Shown: positions 37,378 to 46,581 of the stretch, one piece after another | How positions within the stretch are numbered: the stretch's first letter is position 1 | How the letters are laid out: each line of letters starts with the position of its first letter | Assembly (NCBI RefSeq): GCF_020171945.1 | Contig: NZ_JAIVAP010000017.1 | Location: forward strand, 1 to 64,000 | From: Bacillus infantis | GTDB taxonomy: Bacteria > Bacillota > Bacilli > Bacillales > Cytobacillaceae | Length of the DNA stretch: 64,000 nt | Reading direction: 5' to 3' | Translations under genes and position numbers: made by a program | Notes under the pieces: model-generated | The model's input: the letters and a program-made list of their open reading frames with translations, nothing else | Database searches by the model: none | Told to the model about the DNA's origin: nothing

Positions 37378-38094
37378 TTATTTCACTAAAACAATCTTTA
37401 TATTATTATGCTGCCAATCGTTCAGCTCCAACCTATTGTAAGGAGCTTTATCTTTTATCCTATTAAACTCGTCAATAATCTCACCCTTAAATTGATTAAA
37501 GGATTCCTCTGTATGTATTTTATTACCTCTCTTTTTAAAATAGATTGTGCCTTCCGCAAACAGGCCATCCTGATCCTCATAATCAGCAACAAAAATCCGG
37601 CTGTCAAAACCGAGCACATATGTATCATTCTTCATCCCCATCGCAAAAGCCTTATCCATAAAAGCTTCCACAAATAAGTCACGTACCTCATATTTCTTTT
37701 CTTTTATGGTTTGTTGATATTGCTCTTGTTCGTAGTTTTCCATAATACCTCTTAAACCAATAAAACCGAGTACCAGCACTACTAAGACGGCCGGTAGATA
37801 GAAGATCACCTTATTGCCCCTTGTGATGCCACGTTTTTTATCACGGATGATTTGGATGATATAGCCGAGGATGGTGAAAACCAGGACTGATGGTGGTATT
37901 AATAGGATTAAGTAAAGGCCACTGGTGCCTTCTTCATTCATGGACACTATAAACAAAAAGATTATGGGTACTATTATTCCTAAGAGGAAAGCTGTTAGGA
38001 TGTAGAATTTGCGGTAGAAGATTAGGATTCCTAAGAGTAGTAGGATGGTGATTGGGTTGATTAGTATGGTTGTTAGTGATGGGAGTAGGGTCAT
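37378..38094 (-). CDS. hypothetical membrane protein, 238 aa
   Basis: Not recognised. About four hydrophobic helices cover residues 1-125 (ILINPITILLLLGILIFY opens the first), then a soluble C-terminal domain of about 110 residues with a highly charged QEQYQQTIKEKKYEVRDL segment. The start at 38094 follows AAAGGAACAAAACACC; an earlier ATG adds 24 codons with no ribosome binding site. It sits between two SLH genes on the same strand. Confidence 0.7.
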   Translation of the reverse strand: MTLLPSLTTILINPITILLLLGILIFYRKFYILTAFLLGIIVPIIFLFIVSMNEEGTSGLYLILLIPPSVLVFTILGYIIQIIRDKKRGITRGNKVIFYLPAVLVVLVLGFIGLRGIMENYEQEQYQQTIKEKKYEVRDLFVEAFMDKAFAMGMKNDTYVLGFDSRIFVADYEDQDGLFAEGTIYFKKRGNKIHTEESFNQFKGEIIDEFNRIKDKAPYNRLELNDWQHNNIKIVLVK

Positions 38095-38248
38095 GGTGTT
38101 TTGTTCCTTTCTAAATATGTCTTTCGCGGTTCTACGTTCACAAACACTGACAGCAAAGCCGCACAAGAATAAAAGACTGGATGATTACGTGCATTTACTA
38201 TGTATAAAAGTTGTGTAGGAACCCAACATTTAGTATAAAACCAGTAAC

Positions 38249-38279
38249 TTTCTCTTTCTCTTTCTCTTTCTCTTTCTCT
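38249..38279. repeat. TTTCTC hexamer tandem repeat
   Basis: About five copies of TTTCTC form a pure polypyrimidine run on the plus strand (polypurine GAGAAA on the minus strand). It lies just past the terminator of the S-layer gene. Such tracts can slip during replication or form triple-helix DNA. Confidence 0.85.
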
Positions 38280-38291
38280 ATCCAAAGAGAA

Positions 38292-38330
38292 ACCCTGTTG
38301 AGAGCTTTCTCAACAGGGTAGTCTTTTTAG
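38292..38330 (-). terminator. Terminator of the S-layer gene
   Basis: CCCTGTTGAGA and TCTCAACAGGG form a perfect 11-bp stem with a 4-nt loop. On the minus strand the stem is followed by TTTCTCTTT; on the plus strand by a T-run after AGTC. It lies about 20 nt after the S-layer stop codon. Confidence 0.85.
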
Positions 38331-38336
38331 TGAAAA

Positions 38337-40973
38337 TTATTTTTTAGTGACAGTAGTCTTTGCTACTGATGTAGCTGATGTTTCGCTTCCACGCTTATAA
38401 ACGTTGAATTGAACTTTATCACCTGCATCTACAGCAGCAGAGTTAACTGTAACTGTGCTAGCAGCACCTACTGGAGTAGCAACTTCACCAACAGTGAATG
38501 CTACATCCCCTGAATCTCCAACAGTAGTAGCTACTACTGTACCTAGGTAGATGTCAGTGCCTAAGTCAAAGCCGTCTGGTGTAGTTGCTTTGTCAAAGTA
38601 AACGACTAGCTCGTTTCCGTTTACTGGCTCATAGCGTACTACTCCGTCAAATGCAGACGCGCTAGTTCCTAAATTAGTTAAGAATTGAGGGAGTTTCAAT
38701 GAAGCTTCGTTTGCCTCGTTGAACTCAATACCTGATTGGAACGTAGCAGTTGAAATTGTAGGAGCTGAATCTACAATGTCAAATTGCTTTGTAGCAACTA
38801 ATGTTGTGCCATCATAAACTTTGACTAACCCTTTACCAGTCTCAAAGTTCTCATTGCTGAAACCATCTTCTACAACTAGATCTTCACGAGAAACGATAAC
38901 AGTTTTACCATCAGTTTCTACTGTTGCATCAGCTGTAAGTTGCTTTCCATCTGCATCGAAAACTTGAACAGTGCGATCACCGAATTCTTCGTTACCAGCA
39001 AAGTATCCATTTAGAGTTTTCTCTAATTTGAATGAAATACTGTCTGCAGATGATGTAGGATTCAAGTCAATAGAAGAGGCAGAAGCTACTAGAGTTCTTG
39101 TAGCTGTTCCTGTTACAGCTGCAACATTTACAGTTACTTTCCCAAGCAACTTACCTTCTTTAGATTTGATTGAGATAGAGCCCGTACCTACATTAGTATC
39201 GTCAGCTGTAACTTCTAGAGCCACACTTCCGTTCTTTGCACTATCTACTGAAAGTTCACCAGTTGCAATTACCTTACCGTTTGCAGTTGCGTTTTCAACG
39301 ATTAAATCAGCAACAGCATCGCTATCGGCATATAGAGTATCGCCAAGCTGGTCTTTTATTGTTACATAAGTAGTCTTAGATTGTTCATTAACAACCTTAA
39401 CTGATGAAGCATCGAAAGTAGCAGCTGTTGCTGTACGAACAGTTGAAGATGGCAATACTGTCAATGTAACATCTTTAGTAGCTGTACCAGACTTAACTGT
39501 AATTTTAACTGTACCAGCTTTTTTCGCAGTGATCACACCAGTGTCACTAACAGTTGCGATAGTTACATCGTCAGAAGAGTAAGTAACATCACCAGCAAGT
39601 GTAACTAGGTTGATAGAAGTACGACCATCTTGTAAAGTTGCCTTTACAGACTCAACAGTTGCAGTTTCACCAACAATTAATTTGTTGCTAGTTAGAGTAT
39701 TAATTACTTCAGTAGCACCATCAACTACATTCAAAGATACAGAATCAATTGAAGAGAACGCTGTTTTAGATTTATCATAAACTGTTACATCAGCCCATCC
39801 AGATACAAGTACATCATTTCCTTTAGAAACGGATACTTTGTAGCTGAAGTCGTCATCTTCATCAATTGAAGAAGTTAACTCGCCAGTGATGCTAGTAGTA
39901 GAAGTACCATTACCATCTTTGAATACTGCTTCATCAGCCTGGAATACTACTGAATAACCCTGTGCTACCAACTCAGCAGCTGTCATATCTTTTCCATCTA
40001 CGTTAATTCCGAGGAATTGACCAGCATATCCTCCGAAAACAGCTGTTTCAACTGCTTTAACTTCTTTAATTGCAAGTGGCGAATAAGTATAAGTCGCAGA
40101 ACCCGCTAGGTCAGAAAGACCAGTTACAACCACTTTGTCACCAGTGCTTAATGGAGAAGTTAGGTTTAATTTATATTGAGTGTCACTTACTTTTTCTAAA
40201 GTAAAGTTAGCTTTTGCATCGTTAATTTTCAGCTCGAAGTCTTCAGCTGTAACAGTTGCTCCGTCTTTCACTTTACCTTTTAAAGTTACGTTTAAAGTTG
40301 TAAGGTCAGACGCACTTACACCAGTAACAGAAGCTTTACCAAGAGTAAAACCAAACTTGAGATCAGCATCTACAAGCAATTTAGCAAAGTCTGCACGATC
40401 GATTGTTGAGTTAGGTTCGAAAGTAGTCGCTGTCTTACCGTTGATTAGGCCGTTTGCATAAAGAGTTTTAACATAATCAGTGTACCAAACTCCTTCTTTA
40501 ACATCTGTAAATGGAGTTTTAGCAGTTGGTTGAAGATCTAAATCGTATGCCTCAACTACTAGCTTTGCAAATTGAGCACGAGTCAGAGTTCCGTTTGGAG
40601 CAAACTCTTTTTCGTTAATACCATCAATTAGTTTTGCAGCATAAAGGGCATTAATGTAACCAGAATACCATGCACCTTGCTTTACATCTTCAAAAGAAGC
40701 TGGAGCAGCGCTAGTGTCTAGACCGCGAATGATTGAAACCATTTTCGCAGCTTCTGCACGAGTTACTTTAGCACGAAGACCAAAAGTGCCGTTTGGCATA
40801 CCTTCGATGATACCTGCATCAGCAAGTTGGTTTACGTAAGGAGCGTAGAAGTTGTCGTCCTTTACGTCTGGAAAGCTAGCAGCGCTAACTGCTGGAGCTA
40901 CAGCAGAAGCTACCATAGCAGCTGTTAAAGATGTTGCTAAAAACTTACGGTGGTTCTTGGATTGGTAAGCCAT
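38337..40973 (-). CDS. S-layer protein with three SLH domains
   Basis: An 878-residue exported protein. The signal peptide is at residues 1-31 (cut after AVSA), with the basic start MAYQSKNHRKF typical of Bacillus S-layer proteins. Three SLH domains lie at about 32-75, 90-140 and 150-205. The remainder is a Thr/Val/Ala/Asp-rich beta protein with a Big_2-like domain at about 410-512, showing ITAKKAGTVKITVKSGTATK. Low Cys and regular composition fit a self-assembling S-layer subunit. GGGAGGATATTTCACTT precedes the ATG. The strong promoter and a leader of about 175 nt point to very high expression. It is the best candidate for the main S-layer protein of this organism. Confidence 0.9.
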   Translation of the reverse strand: MAYQSKNHRKFLATSLTAAMVASAVAPAVSAASFPDVKDDNFYAPYVNQLADAGIIEGMPNGTFGLRAKVTRAEAAKMVSIIRGLDTSAAPASFEDVKQGAWYSGYINALYAAKLIDGINEKEFAPNGTLTRAQFAKLVVEAYDLDLQPTAKTPFTDVKEGVWYTDYVKTLYANGLINGKTATTFEPNSTIDRADFAKLLVDADLKFGFTLGKASVTGVSASDLTTLNVTLKGKVKDGATVTAEDFELKINDAKANFTLEKVSDTQYKLNLTSPLSTGDKVVVTGLSDLAGSATYTYSPLAIKEVKAVETAVFGGYAGQFLGINVDGKDMTAAELVAQGYSVVFQADEAVFKDGNGTSTTSITGELTSSIDEDDDFSYKVSVSKGNDVLVSGWADVTVYDKSKTAFSSIDSVSLNVVDGATEVINTLTSNKLIVGETATVESVKATLQDGRTSINLVTLAGDVTYSSDDVTIATVSDTGVITAKKAGTVKITVKSGTATKDVTLTVLPSSTVRTATAATFDASSVKVVNEQSKTTYVTIKDQLGDTLYADSDAVADLIVENATANGKVIATGELSVDSAKNGSVALEVTADDTNVGTGSISIKSKEGKLLGKVTVNVAAVTGTATRTLVASASSIDLNPTSSADSISFKLEKTLNGYFAGNEEFGDRTVQVFDADGKQLTADATVETDGKTVIVSREDLVVEDGFSNENFETGKGLVKVYDGTTLVATKQFDIVDSAPTISTATFQSGIEFNEANEASLKLPQFLTNLGTSASAFDGVVRYEPVNGNELVVYFDKATTPDGFDLGTDIYLGTVVATTVGDSGDVAFTVGEVATPVGAASTVTVNSAAVDAGDKVQFNVYKRGSETSATSVAKTTVTKK

Positions 40974-41488
40974 AAGTGAAATATCCTCCCTTAAATATGT
41001 TGCTTAATTTTCTGCAGGTTATGGCGATTCATTAGATTACTAGACTGCTTGTTGCATTCGCCAGCTGATCCAGTTATGTATAGCCCTCTAACAAACTGCT
41101 TTTACCCCGCAAAAAAAGAGTTAAAGTAAATTAAAGTAAAACAATACAAGACATAGTATAAGTGACAAATTATGGTGAGTCAACTTTTTTCTATTTTGGT
41201 AACTGTCTTGCAGTTCTCAGTTAATTTACCTGTTAATCTAATATTAACCATTTTTTCATTTATTTCAACAGGAAACTATTTCTAAATCGTTATTTTCTTA
41301 CAAAAAAAGTCAAATGTCCCGCCTTTCGGTCCATGTTTTTGGGGTAATTTAGCTGTTATATTACAAAATCTGCAGTTTTTGCGGAAAAATACCGTCGCCT
41401 TTGTTACATAAATGTAAAATAACAAAAATATATTACATGGTAAAATATATTCAAAATATTATAAGTTTATGGGTATCGGGGGCTAGTT
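40974..41488. other. Divergent promoter region of the S-layer and NlpC/P60 genes
   Basis: About 515 bp of AT-rich, non-coding sequence. It holds the S-layer promoter (41155-41183), a repeated TTAAAGTAAA word at about 41121-41140, and several AT-rich stretches before the NlpC/P60 start, where no promoter could be fixed with confidence. Confidence 0.6.
41155..41183 (-). promoter_or_regulatory. Sigma-A promoter of the S-layer gene
   Basis: On the minus strand TTGACT (41178-41183) and TATACT (41155-41160) are separated by exactly 17 bp. Transcription would begin near 41148 and give a leader of about 175 nt before the start codon. Long leaders of this kind stabilise S-layer messages in other bacteria. 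Confidence 0.75.
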
Positions 41489-42505
41489 ATGTTTAAGAAA
41501 ATCATTTTTTGTCTGGGAGTTTTGCTTTTTAGTAGTTCTATAGGAGCTGCGGTTGGACAGGCTTCCGGAAAAACAACCGGCGAACAGGCTGTTTTTCTCG
41601 CCAAGGAGCATTTAGGTGTCCCTTATAAGATGGGTGGAAATACACTTGATGGCTTTGATTGCTCCGGACTTATCCTTTATGTCTATAACCAGCTGGACAT
41701 CAAGCTGCCGCGCATATCAGCCGATCAGGCGAAGGCGGGCACAGAGGTTTCCAAAGAGGATCTCCAGGCGGGCGACCTCGTATTCTTTAAAGATACATAT
41801 AAATCCGGAATTTCCCATGCAGGCATCTATATCGGGGAGAACCTGTTCATCTCCGCTACTACTTCTAAGGGAGTCCGGATTGATTCAATCAATGATCCAT
41901 ATTATTGGCAAAGCCGCTACGCAGGTGCAAGAAGGGTGATTACCGAGACGGCATCTGTCGCTCCATCTGCAGCTGCGGCCGGCTCATTTACAGATGTCCC
42001 TTCTTCCTATTGGGCATACGAAGCCATTACAGATCTTAAGAAAAGAGGCATCATCAGCGGAGGAAATTCAGGTGAATTCCTGCCAGACTCCATCCTGAAG
42101 CGCTCTGAAGCGGCAAAGATGCTGACAGAAGCGTTCAAGCTGACCGGCAAGGCTGCTGGGGATTATCAGGATGTACCAAAATCACACTGGGCATATTCCT
42201 ACATCTCAGCTGCTACGGCAAGCAATTATTTCACTGGCTATGCCGGCAATCAGTTCAAGCCTGATGCGCCAATCACGCGAGCAGAGATCTCCTCCCTGCT
42301 TTCACGGGTATTCAATCTCAAGCCTGCTGGACAGGCAGTCAGCTTCTCCGATGTGCCGGTAACACACTGGGCCTATCAGGATATCCAGAAGCTGGCGTCC
42401 AATAAAATTACAGGCGGCTACTCGGATGGAACTTTCCAGACTAACAGGGTCACAACCCGCGCTGAATTTGCTTCCTTCCTTTACAGAGCATTGGAAATCA
42501 ACTAA
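41489..42505 (+). CDS. SLH-anchored NlpC/P60 peptidoglycan peptidase
   Basis: A 338-residue exported protein. The signal peptide is at about 1-26. The NlpC/P60 (C40) domain at about 28-150 has the catalytic Cys58 in FDCSGL and His110 in SGISHAGIYIG. Three SLH domains follow (about 163-215, 220-275, 282-338), each ending in a TRAE-like motif or variant (LKRSEAA, ITRAEIS, TTRAEFA). C40 enzymes cut the D-Glu to diamino-acid bond of stem peptides. SLH anchoring would keep the enzyme at the wall surface. It is transcribed divergently from the S-layer gene. GGGGGC lies before the ATG. Confidence 0.93.
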   Translation: MFKKIIFCLGVLLFSSSIGAAVGQASGKTTGEQAVFLAKEHLGVPYKMGGNTLDGFDCSGLILYVYNQLDIKLPRISADQAKAGTEVSKEDLQAGDLVFFKDTYKSGISHAGIYIGENLFISATTSKGVRIDSINDPYYWQSRYAGARRVITETASVAPSAAAAGSFTDVPSSYWAYEAITDLKKRGIISGGNSGEFLPDSILKRSEAAKMLTEAFKLTGKAAGDYQDVPKSHWAYSYISAATASNYFTGYAGNQFKPDAPITRAEISSLLSRVFNLKPAGQAVSFSDVPVTHWAYQDIQKLASNKITGGYSDGTFQTNRVTTRAEFASFLYRALEIN

Positions 42506-42506
42506 A

Positions 42507-42541
42507 GAAAAGGCCGGTCACTTTGGGTGATCGGCCTTTTC
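42507..42541. terminator. Bidirectional terminator between NlpC/P60 and subtilase genes
   Basis: AAAAGGCCGGTCAC pairs with GTGATCGGCCTTTT with one G-T pair, followed by a T-run on each strand. It lies just after both stop codons of the convergent genes. Confidence 0.9.
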
Positions 42542-42547
42542 TATTTA

Positions 42548-44209
42548 TTACTGTCTTATAAATGAGGCGTCCAGGGCACGTGCCAGGAATACGGCAAATT
42601 CACCGCGCGTTACACTGGCAAGAGGCTTGAAGCTGCCATCCGGAAAGCCGGTGGCAATGCCTGCTGCTGTCAGGGCATTGATCGGCTCTTCGTAATATTT
42701 GCCTGCCTTTACATCTGTGAAGATATTTCTTCCTGTCACGGAATACGAGAATGCCCGCTGCAGCATCACCGCTACATCTCCGCGGATGATCTGCCCGTCA
42801 GGACGGAAAGAGCCATCCGGAAAACCTTTTACGATTGACTGTGCCGCTGCCTCCCGGATATAGCCGGAAGCGAATGAGGCAAGAGATACATCATAAAAGC
42901 CTGAATCTGCTTTTTCCCCCGGCAGGCTGAGTGCCTTGCCGATCATGGTGACCGCTTCTGCCCTTGATACCGGCTGGCCTGGCTCGAAATTGCCGTTTGT
43001 ATAGCCTGTGATGATTTCCTTCTTATATAGATAATCAATTTCCTTTGCATACCAGTCTGCATTGCTGATATCAGGGAAAACATTGGCAGCGGGAAGCTCT
43101 TCTTTAGCATCTGGCGCCTGTACAAGGCCGTAGCCGTACTCCACGTCTTTTCCCTTCATACCAAGGTCAATGGCTGATGCCTGCATAAGGCTGCGGATTT
43201 GTTTATTCGTCATATTCGGATTAGCCTGCTTATATAGAGCTGCTATACCGGCTGCGTATGGGGAAGCCATTGAAGTTCCCGTCAGGTAAGCATAATCCTT
43301 CGTCGCAATGTAGGAACTCCAAACCCTTTCCCCAGGAGCCGTTAGCTCAAGCGAGCTTCCATAATAAGAGAAAGCCGATCTTTCATCATTGCGGTTGATA
43401 GAGCCCACTGCAATGACGGATGGGTAGCGTGCAGGATACAGGACGTCTGCGTTGGCAGGCGCTGTTGTGACCGCATTCCCGGAAGCTGCAAAGATCAGCA
43501 TACCGCTGTCGTACGCCTTTGCCAAGGTCTCTTTGAGGAGATACGAACCCTCCGGAGCAGTTACGCTCATATTGATGATATCAAGCTTCTGCTCGATGGC
43601 CCAGTTAATCCCGGCCACGATATCGGATAAATTGCCGTCACCGCTTTTGGCAATTACCTTTATTGCATAAAGCTCTGCATCAGGAGCCACGCCGACTGAG
43701 CCGAAATCATTGTCGAGCGCTGCTGCTATGCCGGCCACATGCGTGCCATGGCCCTGGTCATCGTTATAGGAAGAGGCATCTTCTACGAAGTTTACCCCGC
43801 CTGCTATCCTTAGATCCGGATGATCCTTGCGGATGCCGGAATCAATGATGCCGATCTTTACGCCCTTGCCTGTCCATCCGTTTGACTTGGAAGCATCTGC
43901 ATTGACTCTTGTATAGCCCCAGTCGGTGATCTGGGCGTTCGTTCTGACCACTTCGTCTTCTTCAAGCTTGAGGACTGATGACTCTCCCGCCAGTTTTTCA
44001 TAATCCGATTTATTGATTGTGATAGACACAGCTGACAGCTCTGTGAAACTATGGTGAATTTCCCTGGCATATTCTTGTACCAGCTGCGGATCTATACTTT
44101 CTTTAAAGTTCACGATTACCCGCTCTGTCTGCTCCTCCCCCTGGGCAGGGTGGGGAAGAATTAGGAATAATAGAACCATAGACAGTATCGGAAGTAATTT
44201 TTTGAACAT
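42548..44209 (-). CDS. SLH-anchored subtilisin-like protease (S8)
   Basis: A 553-residue exported subtilase. Signal peptide 1-25; I9 propeptide-like region at about 29-90; catalytic domain at about 95-385 with Asp123 (IIDSGIRKDHPD), His154 (GHGTHVAG), oxyanion Asn245 (AASGN) and Ser313 (GTSMASP); then three SLH domains up to the C terminus, with TNGNFEPGQPVSRAEA, PDGSFRPDGQIIRGDV and PDGSFKPLASVTRGEF. All catalytic residues are present. It would act as a wall-bound protease, perhaps for processing surface proteins or feeding. The start at 44209 has GGAGAGG upstream. Confidence 0.94.
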   Translation of the reverse strand: MFKKLLPILSMVLLFLILPHPAQGEEQTERVIVNFKESIDPQLVQEYAREIHHSFTELSAVSITINKSDYEKLAGESSVLKLEEDEVVRTNAQITDWGYTRVNADASKSNGWTGKGVKIGIIDSGIRKDHPDLRIAGGVNFVEDASSYNDDQGHGTHVAGIAAALDNDFGSVGVAPDAELYAIKVIAKSGDGNLSDIVAGINWAIEQKLDIINMSVTAPEGSYLLKETLAKAYDSGMLIFAASGNAVTTAPANADVLYPARYPSVIAVGSINRNDERSAFSYYGSSLELTAPGERVWSSYIATKDYAYLTGTSMASPYAAGIAALYKQANPNMTNKQIRSLMQASAIDLGMKGKDVEYGYGLVQAPDAKEELPAANVFPDISNADWYAKEIDYLYKKEIITGYTNGNFEPGQPVSRAEAVTMIGKALSLPGEKADSGFYDVSLASFASGYIREAAAQSIVKGFPDGSFRPDGQIIRGDVAVMLQRAFSYSVTGRNIFTDVKAGKYYEEPINALTAAGIATGFPDGSFKPLASVTRGEFAVFLARALDASFIRQ

Positions 44210-44261
44210 TTCATCCTCTCCTAACATAAAAGGAACATTCTTCTCTATTAAATACAAAAAG

Positions 44262-44313
44262 GGGACTGCCCTGCGGTCTATTCACCATAAACCTTGAAGA
44301 AGCAGTCCCCGTT
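44262..44313 (-). terminator. Large-loop hairpin with T-run between amidase and protease genes
   Basis: On the minus strand GGGGACTGC and GCAGTCCCC enclose a loop of about 30 nt and are followed by TTTTTG. It lies 50 nt before the protease start, after a first terminator at 44337-44367. It may be a second terminator or an attenuator in the protease leader. Confidence 0.6.
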
Positions 44314-44336
44314 CTTTCTTTTTATGGCCTTATTTT

Positions 44337-44367
44337 AAAAAGAAACGGACAAAGTGTCCGTTTCTCG
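44337..44367 (-). terminator. Terminator of the SLH amidase gene
   Basis: AGAAACGGACACTTTGTCCGTTTCT on the minus strand is a perfect hairpin followed directly by TTTT. It begins 4 nt after the amidase stop codon. Confidence 0.88.
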
Positions 44368-44370
44368 TTT

Positions 44371-45768
44371 CTATTCTTTCCAGTTATAATAATCGACGAT
44401 CCCAAGGGCGATCGCTTCTGCCATTTTATTTCTGTATGCATCAGACGAAAGCTTTGCTGCATCGCTCTTATTGGAGAGGAAGCCCAGTTCAACTAAAACC
44501 GATGGAAGCGGGTTATAGCGGATTACCTGGAAGTTCGCCGTTTTGACACCGCGGTTCTGCGTGTCAATTGCTTTGTAAAGGCGGTTCTGAATAAAGGTGG
44601 CAAGCTGTCTGCTGCTTTCGGCACGGTCGCTTAATGCAGCGGTGCTGTAATAGGTTTCTGTCCCGCTTGGAGAACTGCTGCCATTTGTATTGCCATGGAT
44701 GCTGACAAAGCTGTCTGCCTTCGCGTTCACTGCAATGTCGACACGCTGTCCAAGTGTCGGATACGTATCCCCTGTCCTTGTCATGACGACCTGGATTCCT
44801 TTTTGCTGCAGGATATTCCTGACCTTCAGGCTGACGGACAGATTCAGTTCCTTTTCGTAAATCCCATTGGAGATTGCACCAGGATCTTTGCCGCCATGCC
44901 CTGGGTCAATAGCGATGATCCGCTTGCCGCTCGGCTTAACGACTGGTTCAAGTGAATCTGCCAGGTATCCTGAATGGACAAACCCTTTCAGGCTTCCTGA
45001 AGAGGCATAAACCCAATCACCTTGAGAATAGTAGATTGTTACTTCCGCATCCTGAGGCAGGCTGCCGACTACGTTATAGCCAGTGCCTGGACCTGTACGG
45101 ACATTCAGGTCTGTTGCTGTTACGTATTTGACGCCTGATGGCTTAAGATCAGCCTCTGAAACTCTGAAAGACTGGTCAAGGCCTCTTGCTGTGAACAATG
45201 AAAACTCCACACGGGTGATGGCATTGCCCGGTTTGAAGCTGCCATCCGGATAGCCGTTTGAAAGGCCGGCCGTCACGATGTTGTTGATGGCTGTATATTG
45301 TGCGCCGCTCGCTGCGACGTCTGAAAAGAAAACATTGCTTGTCTCAGATAGCTCGAAGGCTCTTTTCAGAAGATACGCCATTTCGCCTCTTGTCATTTTA
45401 TCCTTCGGACGGAAGGTTCCTTCCGCGTCCCCGGTGATGATGCCTTTATCTGCTGCTGACTGTATGTAGCCTGATGCATAGGAATCTTTGCTGACATCCG
45501 AAAAACCTGTCTGCCGTTTGTCGCCGTTCAACCCTAAGGCACGTCCAATCATAGTTGCTGCTTCTTCTCTTGTTACATCCAAATTCGGACGGAACGTCGA
45601 ATCAGGATAGCCAGTGACTACGCTGCGCTGCATTAGATAATTTACTTCCGATGAATACTTGGCCGGAATATCACTTAGCGAAGCTGCCATCCCTTTGCCG
45701 CCCATCGAAATAACCAAAATACAAACTGCGACAAGAATCGATAACCCGTAAGTAATTTTTTTAAACAT
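44371..45768 (-). CDS. SLH-anchored N-acetylmuramoyl-L-alanine amidase
   Basis: A 465-residue exported autolysin. Signal peptide about 1-28; three SLH domains about 30-200 (PDSTFRPNLDVTREEA, AEGTFRPKDKMTRGEM, PDGSFKPGNAITRVEF); a bacterial SH3 domain about 215-275 (VTATDLNVRTGPGTGYNVVG); an Amidase_3 domain about 285-462 with zinc ligands in IAIDPGHGGKDPGA, the Glu of YEKELNLS and His in SFVSIHGN, and the catalytic Glu in LVELGFLSN. It cleaves the bond between N-acetylmuramic acid and L-alanine. SLH domains come first and the enzyme last, the reverse of the neighbouring subtilase. Confidence 0.95.
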   Translation of the reverse strand: MFKKITYGLSILVAVCILVISMGGKGMAASLSDIPAKYSSEVNYLMQRSVVTGYPDSTFRPNLDVTREEAATMIGRALGLNGDKRQTGFSDVSKDSYASGYIQSAADKGIITGDAEGTFRPKDKMTRGEMAYLLKRAFELSETSNVFFSDVAASGAQYTAINNIVTAGLSNGYPDGSFKPGNAITRVEFSLFTARGLDQSFRVSEADLKPSGVKYVTATDLNVRTGPGTGYNVVGSLPQDAEVTIYYSQGDWVYASSGSLKGFVHSGYLADSLEPVVKPSGKRIIAIDPGHGGKDPGAISNGIYEKELNLSVSLKVRNILQQKGIQVVMTRTGDTYPTLGQRVDIAVNAKADSFVSIHGNTNGSSSPSGTETYYSTAALSDRAESSRQLATFIQNRLYKAIDTQNRGVKTANFQVIRYNPLPSVLVELGFLSNKSDAAKLSSDAYRNKMAEAIALGIVDYYNWKE

Positions 45769-46070
45769 TGCTGCTCAGATTCCCCCTGCAATTCTAGATT
45801 CTGTCATATTGTAACACATTTCCCAGTCTAGTTTGTCGGTTTTTTGAAATTCATTCTTTTGACTTAGGAATCTATTTGTGGTAAATACCATTCGGAAACC
45901 ATTGCTGTTGCAGGGTTTTGTTGGGTTTTTAAGCAAAGGCTTGGAATTGTTAATGGATATATTTACTAGTTTAGAATTGTGTTAGGGTAGAAATTCACCT
46001 TTGACCAATCCCATTATCGATAAAGAAAATTAAGCATCTTCACCTAGACTGCCATCAAAGTTTGAGTACC

Positions 46071-46203
46071 CTGTTGGTTGGAGCGGAAGGCACGCAGACT
46101 CCTGCGGGAGATAGCGGCAATGCTGAGACCCCACAGGAGCTTGCTCCGAGGAGGCTCAGCGTCGCCCCGCGGAAAGCGAAGTGCCTGGAGCGCAAACCAA
46201 CAG
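46071..46203 (+). repeat. Structured intergenic repeat, copy A
   Basis: About 133 bp bounded by CTGTTGGTT and AACCAACAG, with imperfect terminal repeats reaching about 23 bp (through AGGCAC). The inner part has CTCCTGCGGGA, CACAGGAGCTTGCTCCGAGG and GCTGAG ... CTCAGC, giving a highly paired form. Homology with copy B extends about 20 bp upstream (ATCAAA) and 30 bp downstream (TCTAGAAGCAAAA). Confidence 0.9.
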
Positions 46204-46372
46204 CACCGTCTAGAAGCAAAACAAGACTGCAACTTGTCTGCAGCTTGGGAGCTTGGACTCCCTCCTCTATTAATATTCAATCTAAGGAATATAGTGATTC
46301 AAATTATTCTACTTTTAGAACTGCATACCATAGATTGAGCTTAGTTATACTGCTATCAAAATTTTAAAAACC

Positions 46373-46506
46373 CTGTTGGTTGGAGTGGAAGGCACGTAGA
46401 CTCCTGCGGGATTGCAGCGGCAATGCTGAGTCCCCGCAGGAGCTTGCTCCGAGGAGGCTCAGCGTCGCCCCGCGGAAAGCGAAGTGCCTGGAACGCAAAC
46501 CAACAG
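46373..46506 (+). repeat. Structured intergenic repeat, copy B
   Basis: Same orientation and nearly the same sequence as copy A, 300 bp away; differences are mostly in the inner segment (ATTGCAGCGG against AGATAGCGG). The GCGTCGCCCCGCGGAAAGCG core is identical in copies A and B. Confidence 0.9.
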
Positions 46507-46522
46507 CCCCATCTAGAAGCAA

Positions 46523-46570
46523 AAAAAGACTGCAGACAAACTCAATTTCTGAATTTGTCTACAGCCTTAA
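46523..46570 (-). terminator. Terminator of the large subtilase gene
   Basis: On the minus strand GGCTGTAGACAAA pairs with TTTGTCTGCAGTC around a short AT-rich loop and is followed by TTTTTTT. It starts about 12 nt after the stop codon. Confidence 0.85.
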
Positions 46571-46581
46571 TTTTGTTTTAT

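Larger units (their letters stand above)
45769..46522. other. Intergenic region with two structured repeats
   Basis: About 750 bp without a gene, between two minus-strand genes. It is largely filled by two direct copies of the structured repeat (46071-46203 and 46373-46506), each with homologous flanks. Open frames inside the repeats are by-products of their GC-rich composition. Confidence 0.8.

Noticed and set aside
38249-38279. Possible CRISPR-like repeat
   Set aside because: A continuous hexamer tract without spacers, and no cas genes in the window.
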